Shown one piece after another: positions 29,875 through 38,748 of a stretch of 64,000 bases of DNA (position 1 is the first letter of the stretch; every line of letters starts with the position of its first letter). Location of the stretch: contig NZ_JAJITC010000008.1 of the NCBI RefSeq assembly GCF_020881035.1, positions 124,001 to 188,000 of the forward strand. Direction: 5' to 3'. The translations under genes and the position numbers were made by a program. The notes below the pieces were generated by a model that saw only the letters and a list, made by a program, of their open reading frames with translations, did not search any database and was not told where the DNA came from. Source of the stretch: Paraburkholderia translucens (lineage in GTDB: Bacteria > Pseudomonadota > Gammaproteobacteria > Burkholderiales > Burkholderiaceae).

Positions 29875-30203
29875 CGAATTTCGCCGGTCGCAGTGGTTAA
29901 CCTGGGGGCGTCGTAAAAGGGTGAATGAAGCTGCGGCGCGGGGTGGCGCGGCGCACGGTGGCCGGCTTGCGCGTGTCCTTGCAGCGTAACTGCATATTAT
30001 AGCCCTTCACCCGGCGGGGGTTTCGGGGCTTCCCGGTCGGTCTTGCGGCGCGCCCCGCTCGCGCAGTGCGTGAGTCGTCAGTTGCTTGTCTCCCCAATGC
30101 TGATAACAGTGTGAAGATAACTTCGTTGGGCGCGGCGAAAGCCGATGCTATCTTGCTTGCACTTACTGCTCTTGCGCCGCCGGGCGGCGCTCTGGAGGCC
30201 AAT
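29875..30203. other. Divergent intergenic region, miaB / XRE-cupin regulator
   Basis: This 329-bp region must hold the miaB operon promoter (minus) and the promoter of the regulator (plus). I see no convincing -10/-35 pair and no palindrome of more than 10 bp. An open frame continues into it from the regulator but lacks a ribosome site. Confidence 0.4.
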
Positions 30204-30911
30204 ATGCATTCCCCGCTCGCGCTGGTTCGCGATCCTTCGGCCGGGGCCGATACCGACGCCGCGCCGCGCGGCGCCGAACCCTTCGATGCGCTCGAACAAC
30301 TGGTCGGCGTGAATCTGGCGCGGCTGCGTGCCGAACGGCAGCTTTCGCTCGATGCGCTGGCGCGCGCATCCGGCGTGTCGCGCGCGATGCTCGCGCAAAT
30401 CGAGTCGGCGCGCAGCGTGCCTTCGATCAAGGTGCTGTGCAAGGTGGCGGCGGCGCTGAAGGTATCGGTGGCGGCGTTCCTGCGGCGTCACGCGACCAAT
30501 GGCTTCGAGCATCTGCCGGCCGAGCGCTCGGCGCGCGTCGTGAGCGCGAACGGGCGTTACTCGGTGCGGCCGCTGTATCCCGACGACGAGCCGATCGCCG
30601 CCGAGTTCCACGAGCTGCGTATCGCGCCGCTCCACACCGAAGCCGGCATCCGCCGCGCGCCCGGCACGACGGTGAATCTGGTGGTCAGCGACGGCACGCT
30701 CGAAGTCAGTGTGCACGACCAGCGCCAGCTGCTCGCCACAGGGGACGCGATCGTGTTCGACGCCGACCAGCCGCACAGCCTGCGCAATCCCGGCGACACC
30801 GAGGCGCGCGCGTTTCGCGTGACGCTGCGGGCGGAGACGCCGCCGCGCTGGGAAGTGCCGACTGCAGGCGTCGCGCGTGATGAAGCCGCGCGCGCAAGCG
30901 TGTCGAGTTGA
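30204..30911 (+). CDS. XRE-type regulator with C-terminal cupin domain
   Basis: A 235-residue transcription regulator. The N-terminal helix-turn-helix is about residues 30-85 (GVNLARLRAERQLSLDALARASGVSRAMLAQIE), and a cupin sensor domain covers about residues 125-215 (GTTVNLVVSDGTLEV, LLATGDAIVFDADQPHSLRNPG). Such proteins often control amine, amino-acid or sulfur metabolism, with the cupin binding the ligand; the target here is unknown. TGGAGG before ATG 30204 fixes the start over an in-frame ATG 46 codons upstream. Confidence 0.85.
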   Translation: MHSPLALVRDPSAGADTDAAPRGAEPFDALEQLVGVNLARLRAERQLSLDALARASGVSRAMLAQIESARSVPSIKVLCKVAAALKVSVAAFLRRHATNGFEHLPAERSARVVSANGRYSVRPLYPDDEPIAAEFHELRIAPLHTEAGIRRAPGTTVNLVVSDGTLEVSVHDQRQLLATGDAIVFDADQPHSLRNPGDTEARAFRVTLRAETPPRWEVPTAGVARDEAARASVSS

Positions 30912-31366
30912 GGATCGAGGGCGCCGGAGGTTCAGGCGCAGGTCGCAGCGTTGAGGCAGGTCCAACGCCGCAACCGGGGATTTTGTGGGTGTCGCGCTGC
31001 AATTCACGCGCGGCTGCTGTATGCTTCGCCGGCCGGTCGAACCGGCAATCAGTGCGTCTTCAGGGCGGGGTGAAATTCCCCACCGGCGGTAGGCCGGCAG
31101 CGCGACAGCGCGAGCCGGCAAGCCCGCGAGCGCCCGCATCATGCTGTCTTCGAAGTATTGAAGACAGCGGCGGGGTCAGCAGATCTGGTTAGAAGCCAGA
31201 GCCGACGGTCATAGTCCGGATGGAAGAAGATGTGCAGATAGTCCTGTGCGTTTCGCGACGCCCCTGCAGTTGAGGCGGCGGATGAGCGTCCGCTTTCGTG
31301 CGGCGCCCGGCGGCGCGTCTCAGTCTGTTTGCAATGCCCTGAAACGTTTCTCGCCCAACTTTTGCG
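30912..31366. other. Leader region of ribB
   Basis: This 455-bp stretch has no protein gene. It is dominated by the FMN riboswitch at 31053-31236; the 130 bases between riboswitch and ribB should contain its expression platform, but I could not identify a single clear terminator or sequestering helix. Confidence 0.6.
31053..31236 (+). promoter_or_regulatory. FMN riboswitch (RFN element)
   Basis: The conserved RFN core is plain: CTTCAGGGCGGGGTGAAATT at about 31058, the ACCGGCGGTA that follows, AGCCAGAGCCGACGGTCATA at about 31195, and AGTCCGGATGGAAGAAGA at the 3' side. The variable arm is an 8-bp hairpin CTGTCTTC/GAAGACAG near 31144-31167. It should switch off ribB when FMN is plentiful. Confidence 0.95.
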
Positions 31367-32101
31367 ATGAGCGTTTCAACCATGTCCTTTGCTACTTTTC
31401 CCGCACCGTCGACGATTGCAGACGATGCCTTCGCCGATCTCCCGCTGCTCGCCACCGAAGCCGTTCCGCCGCGTATCGCCGCCGCCTTGCAGGCGCTGCG
31501 CGAAGGTCGCGCCGTGGTGCTGCAGGACGACCATGACCGCGAGAACGAAGCCGATCTGATCGTCGCGGCCGAGCGCCTGTCGGTTGAAACGATGGCGCTG
31601 CTGATTCGTGAATGCAGCGGCATCGTGTGCCTGTGCCTGCCCGACGACAAGATCCGTGCGCTCGAACTGCCGCCGATGGCCGTCAACAACGAAAGCCGTC
31701 ATGGCACCGCGTTCACGGTGTCGATCGAGGCGCGCGAAGGCGTCAGCACCGGCGTGTCCGCGCAGGATCGCGTGACGACGATCCGTGCCGCGATCGCCGA
31801 TACGGCGAAGCCCGCCGACATCGTGCGCCCCGGCCACGTGTTCCCGCTGCGCGCGATGCCCGGCGGCGTGCTCGCGCGGCGCGGCCACACCGAAGGCACC
31901 GTCGATCTCGCGATCCTCGCCGGCCTGAAGCCGGCTGGCGTGCTGTGCGAACTGATGAACGCCGACGGCACGATGACGCGCGGCGCGGACGTCGAACGCT
32001 TCGCCGCGCAACATAATCTGCCGATGCTGACGATCGCGGAGCTGGTCGAGTTTCGCGAGGCGCTCGCACAGGTGCGCGAGGGCGCGATGGCCGAGGCTTG
32101 A
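31367..32101 (+). CDS. ribB: 3,4-dihydroxy-2-butanone-4-phosphate synthase
   Basis: Makes the four-carbon precursor of riboflavin from ribulose-5-phosphate, 244 residues and monofunctional, with no GTP cyclohydrolase domain. Active-site motifs are [12 protein letters not shown], the [11 protein letters not shown] loop, [21 protein letters not shown] and AGVLCELMN. It is controlled by the FMN riboswitch upstream. The start is ambiguous: ATG 31367 or ATG 31382, neither with a strong ribosome site. The monofunctional, riboswitch-controlled form is a second copy in many Burkholderia beside ribBA. Confidence 0.95.
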   Translation: MSVSTMSFATFPAPSTIADDAFADLPLLATEAVPPRIAAALQALREGRAVVLQDDHDRENEADLIVAAERLSVETMALLIRECSGIVCLCLPDDKIRALELPPMAVNNESRHGTAFTVSIEAREGVSTGVSAQDRVTTIRAAIADTAKPADIVRPGHVFPLRAMPGGVLARRGHTEGTVDLAILAGLKPAGVLCELMNADGTMTRGADVERFAAQHNLPMLTIAELVEFREALAQVREGAMAEA

Positions 32102-32147
32102 CGGGCCATCCATCCAGCGAGCGGCGCTTGACGCCATCAAGCAATGC

Positions 32148-32186
32148 AAAAAGCCGGTCCTTCAGAAGAAGAACCGGCTTTTTTCT
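32148..32186. terminator. Bidirectional terminator between ribB and HAD gene
   Basis: AAAAAGCCGGT and ACCGGCTTTTTT form the stem, with CTTC/GAAG pairing near the loop. It separates convergent genes. Confidence 0.85.
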
Positions 32187-32206
32187 TGTTCGCCTGGCGG
32201 AAACCG

Positions 32207-32893
32207 CTACGACTGCACGTCGCCGAACTCGCCGCGCACGCCCGCCTCGATCAGTGCCGGCAGTTCGTCCATGTGCTTCATGATCCGCGTAATGCCCATC
32301 GCACGCAGCGCATCCGCATAGCCGTCCGGTATATGGCTCGCGCCGACGAACGCGATCGTCTTCATGCCGGCCGCGCGCGCCGCGTTCAGACCCGCGACGC
32401 TGTCTTCGACGACGAGGCAGCGTGCCGGCTCGACCCCGAGCGTCTTTGCCGCGAACAGATAGACGTCGGGATACGGCTTCGGCCGAGCGACCTGCTCGGC
32501 ACTGAACACGCGCTCGCCGAAAATCTGCTGCAAGCCCGCGCGCCGCACCGAAGCGCTCACGCGCGTCATACGGCTGTTCGACACGACGGCGGCCGGTAGC
32601 GTCACGCGTTGCAGCGCGTCGCGCACGCCGTGGATCGGACCGAGCGACGCGGCGAGCGCGAGCTCGACGTTGTGCTCGATCGTATCGAGGAAGTTCGCGG
32701 GCAGCGTGATGTCGAAATGCTTTTCCAGGCCGGCCAGAAAGCGCGACGTTTGCTGGCCGAAGGCGGTTTTGACGACAGGGGCGAAATCGAGGCCGGGGAA
32801 GGTGGCCGTCAGCGTGTCGAACATCACGCGATCGGCGATGACTTCACTGTCGACGAGCACGCCGTCGCAGTCACAGATGAGGTGGTCGATCAT
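32207..32893 (-). CDS. HAD-family hydrolase (subfamily IA phosphatase)
   Basis: A 228-residue cytoplasmic phosphatase. HAD motif I is CDCDGVLVD (nucleophile D8, acid D10), motif II SNSR, motif III lysine in ARPKPYPDVY and motif IV VVEDSVAG. A cap domain lies between residues 15 and 85. It resembles YieH/GS1-like enzymes acting on sugar phosphates or nucleotides; the substrate is unknown. It is adjacent to glpK on the same strand, 155 bases downstream, so a role on glycerol-linked phosphates is possible but unproven. Confidence 0.87.
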   Translation of the reverse strand: MIDHLICDCDGVLVDSEVIADRVMFDTLTATFPGLDFAPVVKTAFGQQTSRFLAGLEKHFDITLPANFLDTIEHNVELALAASLGPIHGVRDALQRVTLPAAVVSNSRMTRVSASVRRAGLQQIFGERVFSAEQVARPKPYPDVYLFAAKTLGVEPARCLVVEDSVAGLNAARAAGMKTIAFVGASHIPDGYADALRAMGITRIMKHMDELPALIEAGVRGEFGDVQS

Positions 32894-33048
32894 GCCTGAA
32901 GAGCGGTAGGCGCAAAGCGCGCGGGCGACGGGTTGCGGGCCCGCGCTACGTGGTGAAAAACGCCATCATACGTGCATACGTACTTTCGGACGCGGGCTTT
33001 CGCGTCGGGCCAAACCTGTTCGGGTCAAACCTTGACGAATGCGCCGCC

Positions 33049-34548
33049 TCAGGGCGTATCGGCCCAGGCCTTCGCCGCGCGAATCGCGCGCTGCCAGCCT
33101 TCGAGACACGTCTTGACCTCCGCATGCGGCAGCGCGGGTGTAAAGCGGTGTTCGAGCTTCCACTGGCTTTTCAATTCGTCGATGTCCTTCCAGTAGCCGA
33201 CCGCGAGTCCAGCCAGATACGCGGCGCCGAGTGCGGTCGTTTCCGACACCTGCGGGCGCACCGCGTCGACGCCGAGAATGTCGGCCTGGAACTGCATCAG
33301 CAGATTGTTCGCGCAGGCGCCGCCATCCACGCGCAACTCGCCGATGCGAATGCCCGAGTCGGCTTCCATGGCCGTCAGCACGTCGAGTGATTGATACGCG
33401 ATCGAATCGAGCGCGGCGCGCGCGATGTGCGCCGACGTGGTGCCACGCGTGACACCGAACAGCGTGCCGCGCGCATGCGCGTTCCAGTGCGGTGCGCCGA
33501 GGCCGGCGAACGCGGGCACGAGGTACACGCCGTCGCAATGCGGCACGCCGCGCGCGAGCGTTTCGCTTTCCGCCGCGTTCCTGATGATGCCCAGACCGTC
33601 GCGCAGCCACTGCACCACCGCGCCACCGATGAAGATGCTGCCTTCGAGCGCATAGTCGATCCGCTCGCCGATCTGCCAGGCGATCGTCGTGACGAGATTG
33701 TTCTTCGATTCGATCGGTTTGTCGCCCGTGTTCATCACGAGGAAGCAGCCGGTGCCGTACGTGTTCTTCACCATGCCGGACTCGGTGCACATCTGGCCGA
33801 ACAGCGCGGCGTGCTGATCGCCGGCGATGCCCGCGAGCGGAATTTTCGAGGCGAACACGGTGGTCACGGTCGGTCCATACACCTCCGACGACGGCCGTAC
33901 TTCCGGCAGCATGCCGCGCGGGATGTCGAGCGCGGCGAGCAGTTCGTCGTCCCACTTCAGCGTGTGGATGTTGAAGAGCATGGTTCGCGACGCGTTGGTC
34001 ACGTCGGTGACGTGCAGCGCGCCCTTCGTGAAATTCCACATGAGCCAGCTATCGACGGTGCCGAACGCGAGCCGGCCCTGACGCGCCTTTTCGCGCGCGC
34101 CTTCTACGTTGTCGAGAATCCAGCGGATCTTCGTCGCCGAGAAATACGAGTCGATTGGCAGACCGGTCTTCGCGCGCACGCTTGCTTCGAGCCCCTGCGC
34201 CTTCAGTTCGTCGCAGAAGTCGGCGGTACGGCGGTCCTGCCAGACGATCGCGTTGTAGATCGGGTGGCCCGTTTCGCGATCCCAGACGATCGTGGTTTCG
34301 CGCTGGTTCGTGATGCCGATTGCCGCGATCGACGTGCCGTTCATGCCTGCCCGCGTGACGGCTTCGGCGGCGACGCCGGCCTGCGTCGACCAGATTTCCT
34401 GCGGGTCGTGCTCGACCCAGCCGGGATCCGGGTAGATCTGCTGGAACTCCTTCTGCGCGATCGACACGACGTTGCCGCGCCGGTCGAACAGCATCGCACG
34501 CGAGCTGGTGGTGCCTTGGTCAAGCGCGAGGACGTACTGATCCTGCAT
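33049..34548 (-). CDS. glpK: Glycerol kinase
   Basis: Phosphorylates glycerol to glycerol-3-phosphate; 499 residues, the typical FGGY-kinase length. Motifs: [15 protein letters not shown] at the start (phosphate binding), [24 protein letters not shown] near residue 243, the first FGGY signature region [12 protein letters not shown] and [15 protein letters not shown] for ATP binding. It lies 157 bases downstream of glpD on the same strand. The gap holds only short GATCGGCG-type repeats. Confidence 0.97.
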   Translation of the reverse strand: MQDQYVLALDQGTTSSRAMLFDRRGNVVSIAQKEFQQIYPDPGWVEHDPQEIWSTQAGVAAEAVTRAGMNGTSIAAIGITNQRETTIVWDRETGHPIYNAIVWQDRRTADFCDELKAQGLEASVRAKTGLPIDSYFSATKIRWILDNVEGAREKARQGRLAFGTVDSWLMWNFTKGALHVTDVTNASRTMLFNIHTLKWDDELLAALDIPRGMLPEVRPSSEVYGPTVTTVFASKIPLAGIAGDQHAALFGQMCTESGMVKNTYGTGCFLVMNTGDKPIESKNNLVTTIAWQIGERIDYALEGSIFIGGAVVQWLRDGLGIIRNAAESETLARGVPHCDGVYLVPAFAGLGAPHWNAHARGTLFGVTRGTTSAHIARAALDSIAYQSLDVLTAMEADSGIRIGELRVDGGACANNLLMQFQADILGVDAVRPQVSETTALGAAYLAGLAVGYWKDIDELKSQWKLEHRFTPALPHAEVKTCLEGWQRAIRAAKAWADTP

Positions 34549-34705
34549 TGTCTCTTCTCCATGCGTGTTGCAGATCGCCGGATCGGCGGATCGGCGGACG
34601 GCGTTGGGAACGGCGTGTTGTTGTGAGCGGGCCGAGATAGTGTGAGGGCGCGTGCCGGCGCCGTCCAGCCGAACCTGTGGCGGGTGGCGCCGCGGGTGGC
34701 GCCAC

Positions 34706-36253
34706 TTACGCGCTTTGTCGCGCGGGCTCGCGCGCGAACCACGCGTCGATGTCGCGCGTGACCTGCTCGAGCTTGCCCGGCTCGAGATGCAGGCCGAGCT
34801 TCGAGCGCCGCCAAAGCACGTCCTCGGCGCTGAGCGCCCATTCGGTATCGCGCAGATAGACCAGCTCGGCTTCGTGCAGTCCCGGCGCGAACTCGCGGCC
34901 TAGCTCGGCGCGCGACCGCGCCAGGCCGATCACGCGATTCGCGCGCGTGCCATACGCGCGCGCGAGCCGATGCGCGAGCGACGCCGGAAGCCACGCATGC
35001 TCGCGCGAGAACTCACCGAGGAAGCGATTGAAGTTCGCCTGCGCGATGTCGCCGCCCGGCAGCGGCGCGCCGACGGTCCACGCGGGCGCGTCGCGGCGCA
35101 GCGCCTCGGTCAGGGTGTCGACGGCCTGCTCGGCGAGCTTGCGAAAGGTCGTGATCTTGCCGCCGAACACCGACAGCAGCGGCGCCTCGTGGGCCGGCGC
35201 GTCGAGTTCGAGCAAGTAGTCGCGCGTGAGCGCCGACGGATTGTCCGCGTTCTCGTCCTCCAGCAGCGGGCGCACGCCCGAATAGCTCCAGCGCACGTCG
35301 GCGGTGGAGATCTTCTGCCTGAAGTAGCGGTTGATGGAATCGCACAGGTACTGCGTTTCGTTCGCGTCGATCGCGACCTGCGACGGGTCGCCGCGATATT
35401 CGAGGTCGGTCGTGCCGATCAGCGTGTAGTCGTGCTCGTACGGGATCGCAAAGATGATCCGCTTGTCGGGATTCTGGAAGATGTACGCGTGGTCGTGCTC
35501 GAACAGGCGCCGCGTGACGATATGGCTGCCCTTGACGAGCCGCACGCTATGCGATGCGGGCCGGCCGAGCGCGCCCTTCAGCAGCTCGCCGACCCACGGG
35601 CCCGCCGCGTTGGCGATCGCGGCGGCGCGCACGTCGAGCGTCGCGCCGTCCGCGCGCCGCAGCTGCGCGCGCCACTCGCCGTTGACGCGCCCGGCGTTGA
35701 GCAGCTTCGTGCGCGTGAGGATCGTCGCGCCGCGCTCGTGCGCGTCGAGCGCGTTCAGCACGACGAGGCGCGCGTCGTTGACCCAGCCGTCCGAATAAAC
35801 GAAGCCGCGCTTGATCGAATCGACGAGCGGCACGCCGGCCGGATGCCGCTTCATCACGATGCCGCGCGAACCCGGCAGCAGCTCGCGTTTGGCCAGATGG
35901 TCGTAGAGGAACAGACCCGCGCGGATCAGCCAGGCGGGGCGCAGGTCCGGCATATGCGGCATCACGAAGCGCAGCGGCCACATGATATGCGGGGCCGCGC
36001 GCAGCAGCGTTTCGCGTTCCTGCAGCGCCTTGCGCACGAGCCCGAACTCGCGGTATTCGAGGTAGCGCAGTCCGCCGTGAATCAGCTTGGTACTCGCCGA
36101 CGACGTATGCGCGGCCAGATCGTCCTGCTCGCACAGCAGCACCGACAGTCCACGACCGGCCGCGTCGCGGGCGATGCCGGCGCCGTTGATCCCGCCGCCC
36201 ACGACGAGCAGATCGTATTTCGTGCCTTGCGCCACCTGCTGAGTCCTTTGCAT
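34706..36253 (-). CDS. glpD: Aerobic glycerol-3-phosphate dehydrogenase
   Basis: Membrane-associated flavoenzyme that oxidises glycerol-3-phosphate to dihydroxyacetone phosphate and feeds electrons to quinone, 515 residues. FAD-binding motif [19 protein letters not shown] is near the start, with [19 protein letters not shown] and [19 protein letters not shown] as family signatures. ATG 36253 (MQRTQQ) is preferred over TTG 36280. Two GlpR-type operators lie 40-78 bases upstream. It works with GlpK and is presumably repressed by the GlpR encoded at 37.7-38.4 kb. Confidence 0.96.
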   Translation of the reverse strand: MQRTQQVAQGTKYDLLVVGGGINGAGIARDAAGRGLSVLLCEQDDLAAHTSSASTKLIHGGLRYLEYREFGLVRKALQERETLLRAAPHIMWPLRFVMPHMPDLRPAWLIRAGLFLYDHLAKRELLPGSRGIVMKRHPAGVPLVDSIKRGFVYSDGWVNDARLVVLNALDAHERGATILTRTKLLNAGRVNGEWRAQLRRADGATLDVRAAAIANAAGPWVGELLKGALGRPASHSVRLVKGSHIVTRRLFEHDHAYIFQNPDKRIIFAIPYEHDYTLIGTTDLEYRGDPSQVAIDANETQYLCDSINRYFRQKISTADVRWSYSGVRPLLEDENADNPSALTRDYLLELDAPAHEAPLLSVFGGKITTFRKLAEQAVDTLTEALRRDAPAWTVGAPLPGGDIAQANFNRFLGEFSREHAWLPASLAHRLARAYGTRANRVIGLARSRAELGREFAPGLHEAELVYLRDTEWALSAEDVLWRRSKLGLHLEPGKLEQVTRDIDAWFAREPARQSA

Positions 36254-36289
36254 CGCATCCGGAAGTTGGTTGGAAAGCAAATCGAACGA

Positions 36290-36331
36290 ATGATGTTCGT
36301 TTTCGAACTCTAATGAACATATTCGAAAAAG
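36290..36331. promoter_or_regulatory. GlpR operators upstream of glpD
   Basis: ATGTTCGTTTTCGAACTC (36293-36310) closely matches the E. coli GlpR operator (ATGTTCG, 4 bp, CGAACAT). A second, weaker copy, ATGAACATATTCGAAAAA, follows immediately. Together they lie between glpD and the divergent lipoprotein gene, so GlpR could affect both. Confidence 0.65.
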
Positions 36332-36434
36332 TAAAGCTCACTCAGTCCGAACGAATCCTGGCCATATGGCGAGGAAGTGGCGCAACGCGGGGCCGCGAAC
36401 GATACTCTCGTCAGCAGCCATTTCGAGGTGATGT

Positions 36435-36809
36435 ATGCGTGGACTTTTGATGATCGGTGCGGCGGCTTTTCTGGCGGGATGCGTGAGTACGCCGAGCCTG
36501 GAGGGGACGAGGGGGGCGACGTCGTTCGAGGCATTGCAGCTGATGTGCTCGCCGCAGACCGTCGATTACGGCCGCGACGCCCAGGCGGTCTACGAGACGT
36601 TCTTCGACGCCTATGTGGCGAACCGGCGCGGCCGGCTGTCGAAGGAGGACTTCTGCGCGTTCCAGGCGGCGATTGCGCAGCGCCATACAAGCGAGGCGAC
36701 GAGCAGCGATCCGAAGGTGCGTAACCAGTGGGTCGCGTTCTTCAACGAGCAGCGCGCAAGGGCGATCAGTTGGCGTGCGAGCGCTGATCCCACCCTGCGC
36801 GCCGGGTGA
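36435..36809 (+). CDS. Putative lipoprotein of unknown function
   Basis: A 124-residue protein with a lipoprotein signal: MRGLLMIGAAAFLAGC, the lipobox LAGC placing the acylated Cys at position 16. The mature part has a conserved-looking pattern (two more Cys, in QLMCSPQTVDYG and DFCAFQAA) and is mostly helical and charged, without a domain I recognise. It is divergent from glpD across the GlpR operators, but any link to glycerol is only positional. Confidence 0.72.
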   Translation: MRGLLMIGAAAFLAGCVSTPSLEGTRGATSFEALQLMCSPQTVDYGRDAQAVYETFFDAYVANRRGRLSKEDFCAFQAAIAQRHTSEATSSDPKVRNQWVAFFNEQRARAISWRASADPTLRAG

Positions 36810-37159
36810 GCGGCGGTGAGGTGACGGACGGCCCTGATCGTTCCGCAGCCTGCCCGGCATGCAGGCTCAACCGCGCTGCGCCAACGCTCCGCGCCACAGC
36901 ATGCGCAACAGCTGTGCGAACACGGCTTCGCGCGACGGCTCCCGCGTCGGCGGAGAGCGTCCTGGGCATACGCGAGGGAAGGGAGTTCGTCGCGTGAATT
37001 TATTGTGTCAACGAGAGCTGCGCACAATAATGGGCCGCGGGGCGGCCCGTTGCCATGCGATTCGGGTGAGACGAAGTCGGACGATGGGAGCGCGAGGCGC
37101 GAGCGCCGAGGTGGCGCGCGCACGCCGCCAATGACTCTCGAAACGAATGCCGGGGAAAC
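36810..37159. other. Intergenic region with two inverted repeats
   Basis: No gene can be supported in these 350 bp. TTATTGTG (37000-37007) and CACAATAA (37023-37030) form an inverted repeat with a 15-nt spacer, and GGGCCGC-GGG-GCGGCCC (37032-37048) forms a perfect 7-bp hairpin directly after it. Neither has a T-run. Confidence 0.45.
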
Positions 37160-37357
37160 TCAGGAAAAACGTTTGATGGCCCGCAACGCGGTGTCGCCGG
37201 TTTCCGTCACGCGCCATTCTTCATTGCCCGATGCGAGGCGTTCGAGTTGCACCAGTTGGCGTTCGAGCAACGCATCGAGTTCTTGTCGGTCCATATCGAC
37301 CTGGTTGGGGGCGTCCTTGACGAGCAACAACGTGGCGAATTCATGCGGACTCAGCAT
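37160..37357 (-). CDS. Small hypothetical protein
   Basis: A 65-residue acidic protein from ATG 37357 (MLSPHEFATLL), preceded by GGAGAG at good spacing; two in-frame ATGs lie 4 and 7 codons upstream. The end of the protein (WRVTETGDTALRAIKR) looks like the wing and final helix of a winged-helix domain, which would fit a tiny DNA-binding or adaptor protein. I do not recognise the family. It sits alone between the lipoprotein gene and glpR. Confidence 0.6.
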   Translation of the reverse strand: MLSPHEFATLLLVKDAPNQVDMDRQELDALLERQLVQLERLASGNEEWRVTETGDTALRAIKRFS

Positions 37358-37665
37358 CGTTCTCTCCATGTCAGGCAATCACGGACAACCTTGCAGCCGA
37401 CCGGCAGGCCGGGGCGGGGTCCGCTAAAGGATCAGGGCGGGAGGTACGGCTTACACGACAGACTCACACAACCGACGCCGTGCGAAACTCGCAACGCACG
37501 TTGGGGAACTGGAGTGTAGGCGACCATCGATGAAACGCCAACCTTGTCCCCGTAAATTTTCCCTTTGACAATTCGCTGCGCGACCGGCGGTCCGCCCCCG
37601 CAGCCAACTTCTTGATTTCACTGGAGGTTTTTCGTGCACCGCAGCATGGCGGAGAACGCCTGGTA
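37358..37665. other. Intergenic region before glpR 3' end
   Basis: This 308-bp stretch lies upstream of the small minus-strand gene and downstream of glpR. I see no gene, terminator or long repeat in it; the promoter of the small gene should be here. Confidence 0.4.
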
Positions 37666-38445
37666 TTATCCGGCGATATAGATTTGACAGTTGGCGGCAC
37701 TCAGCGCCTCGGTCATGTCGGCGGGCGGGGCTGCGTCGGTGAACAGTGCGTCGATCTGTTCCAGGTGTCCCTGGCGTACGAGTGCCGGGCGGCCGAATTT
37801 GGAGTGGTCGGCGGCGAGGAACACGGTGCGAGCGTGCTCCATGATCGCCTCGGCGACACGCACCTCGCGCGTGTCGAAATCGCGCAGCGTGCCGTCCGGC
37901 TCGATGCTCGACGTGCCGATGATCGCGAAATCGACCTTGAACTGCCGGATGAAGTCGATCGCCAGTTCGCCGACGATGCCCTTGTCCCACGGCCGCACGA
38001 TGCCGCCCGTCACCAGCACCTCGCAATCCGGGTAGCCGCTCATCATGCTTGCGACGTTCAGATTGTTCGTGATTACGCGCAGTCCGCGGTGGCGGTTCAG
38101 CGCGCGGGCGACCTCTTCGGTGGTCGTGCCGAGGTTGATGAACAGCGACGCCTGATCGGGAATGTGAGTGGCCACCAGTCCCGCGATGCGCCGTTTCTCT
38201 TCATGGAACATCCGCTGCCGCGCGGTGTAGGAGACGTTCTCGGAGCTGGTCGGCAGACTCGCGCCGCCGTGGTAGCGGCGCAGCAGGTTCATATCGGCGA
38301 GCCAGTTGACGTCGCGGCGGATCGTCTGCGGTGTAACGTCGAAATGGCTCGCGAGGTCGTCCACGGTCACGAAGCCGTCGCGTTGCACCCACTCCAGCAA
38401 TTCCTGTTGCCGGGCGTTGAGAGTCAGGCGGGGGTCTCGTGTCAT
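37666..38445 (-). CDS. glpR: DeoR-family glycerol-3-phosphate regulon repressor
   Basis: A 259-residue repressor. The N-terminal DeoR helix-turn-helix is at about residues 8-60 (RQQELLEWVQRDGFVTVDDLASHFDVTPQTIRRD), with NLLRRYHGGAS after it. The C-terminal sugar-phosphate isomerase-like sensor has FINLGTTTEEVARAL, VITNNLNVA, IGTSSIEPDGTLRDFD and FLAADHSKFGR. Glycerol-3-phosphate is the expected inducer. Assignment to GlpR rests on the glpD and glpK genes nearby and the GlpR-type operators before glpD. Confidence 0.92.
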   Translation of the reverse strand: MTRDPRLTLNARQQELLEWVQRDGFVTVDDLASHFDVTPQTIRRDVNWLADMNLLRRYHGGASLPTSSENVSYTARQRMFHEEKRRIAGLVATHIPDQASLFINLGTTTEEVARALNRHRGLRVITNNLNVASMMSGYPDCEVLVTGGIVRPWDKGIVGELAIDFIRQFKVDFAIIGTSSIEPDGTLRDFDTREVRVAEAIMEHARTVFLAADHSKFGRPALVRQGHLEQIDALFTDAAPPADMTEALSAANCQIYIAG

Positions 38446-38748
38446 GTGTCTCGGGTCGTGGCTGTTGTGTCGGCGCGGTCCGTCGGCGAACGCGGCTGCC
38501 GCTATTGTAAGACCATCGGGCTTCTTGCCCGCCAACGGCGCAGTCCGCCTGAAGTGGACGCCAAGGTTGCAAACCTGCTTCGACCCCGTTGAGATACATT
38601 GCACATTTATTCATTTGATAAATGAATTTGTTTTTTGGCCCGCTTCGCGGTGCAATCCCGGCTTCCAAGCTTTTTATCTGCTTTACAACCATTCCCATGA
38701 TGTCCGGCGACTGTTCCGTGCCGGGCCACGCTTTCGAGAGTGTTCGAC
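38446..38748. other. Divergent glpR/ggt intergenic region
   Basis: These 303 bp carry promoters for glpR (minus) and the gamma-glutamyltransferase (plus). The notable feature is a 19-bp palindrome at 38609-38627. I see no gene. Confidence 0.5.
38609..38627. promoter_or_regulatory. 19-bp palindrome between glpR and ggt
   Basis: ATTCATTT and AAATGAAT are perfect arms around GAT. The AT-rich block stands out from the GC-rich surroundings and has the shape of a regulator site. It does not match the GlpR consensus, so a different regulator is likely. Confidence 0.5.

Noticed and set aside
34569..34593. Short GATCGGCG repeats between glpK and glpD, considered as a CRISPR or regulatory array
   Set aside because: Only three partial copies of 8 bp with no spacers; no cas genes anywhere in the window.
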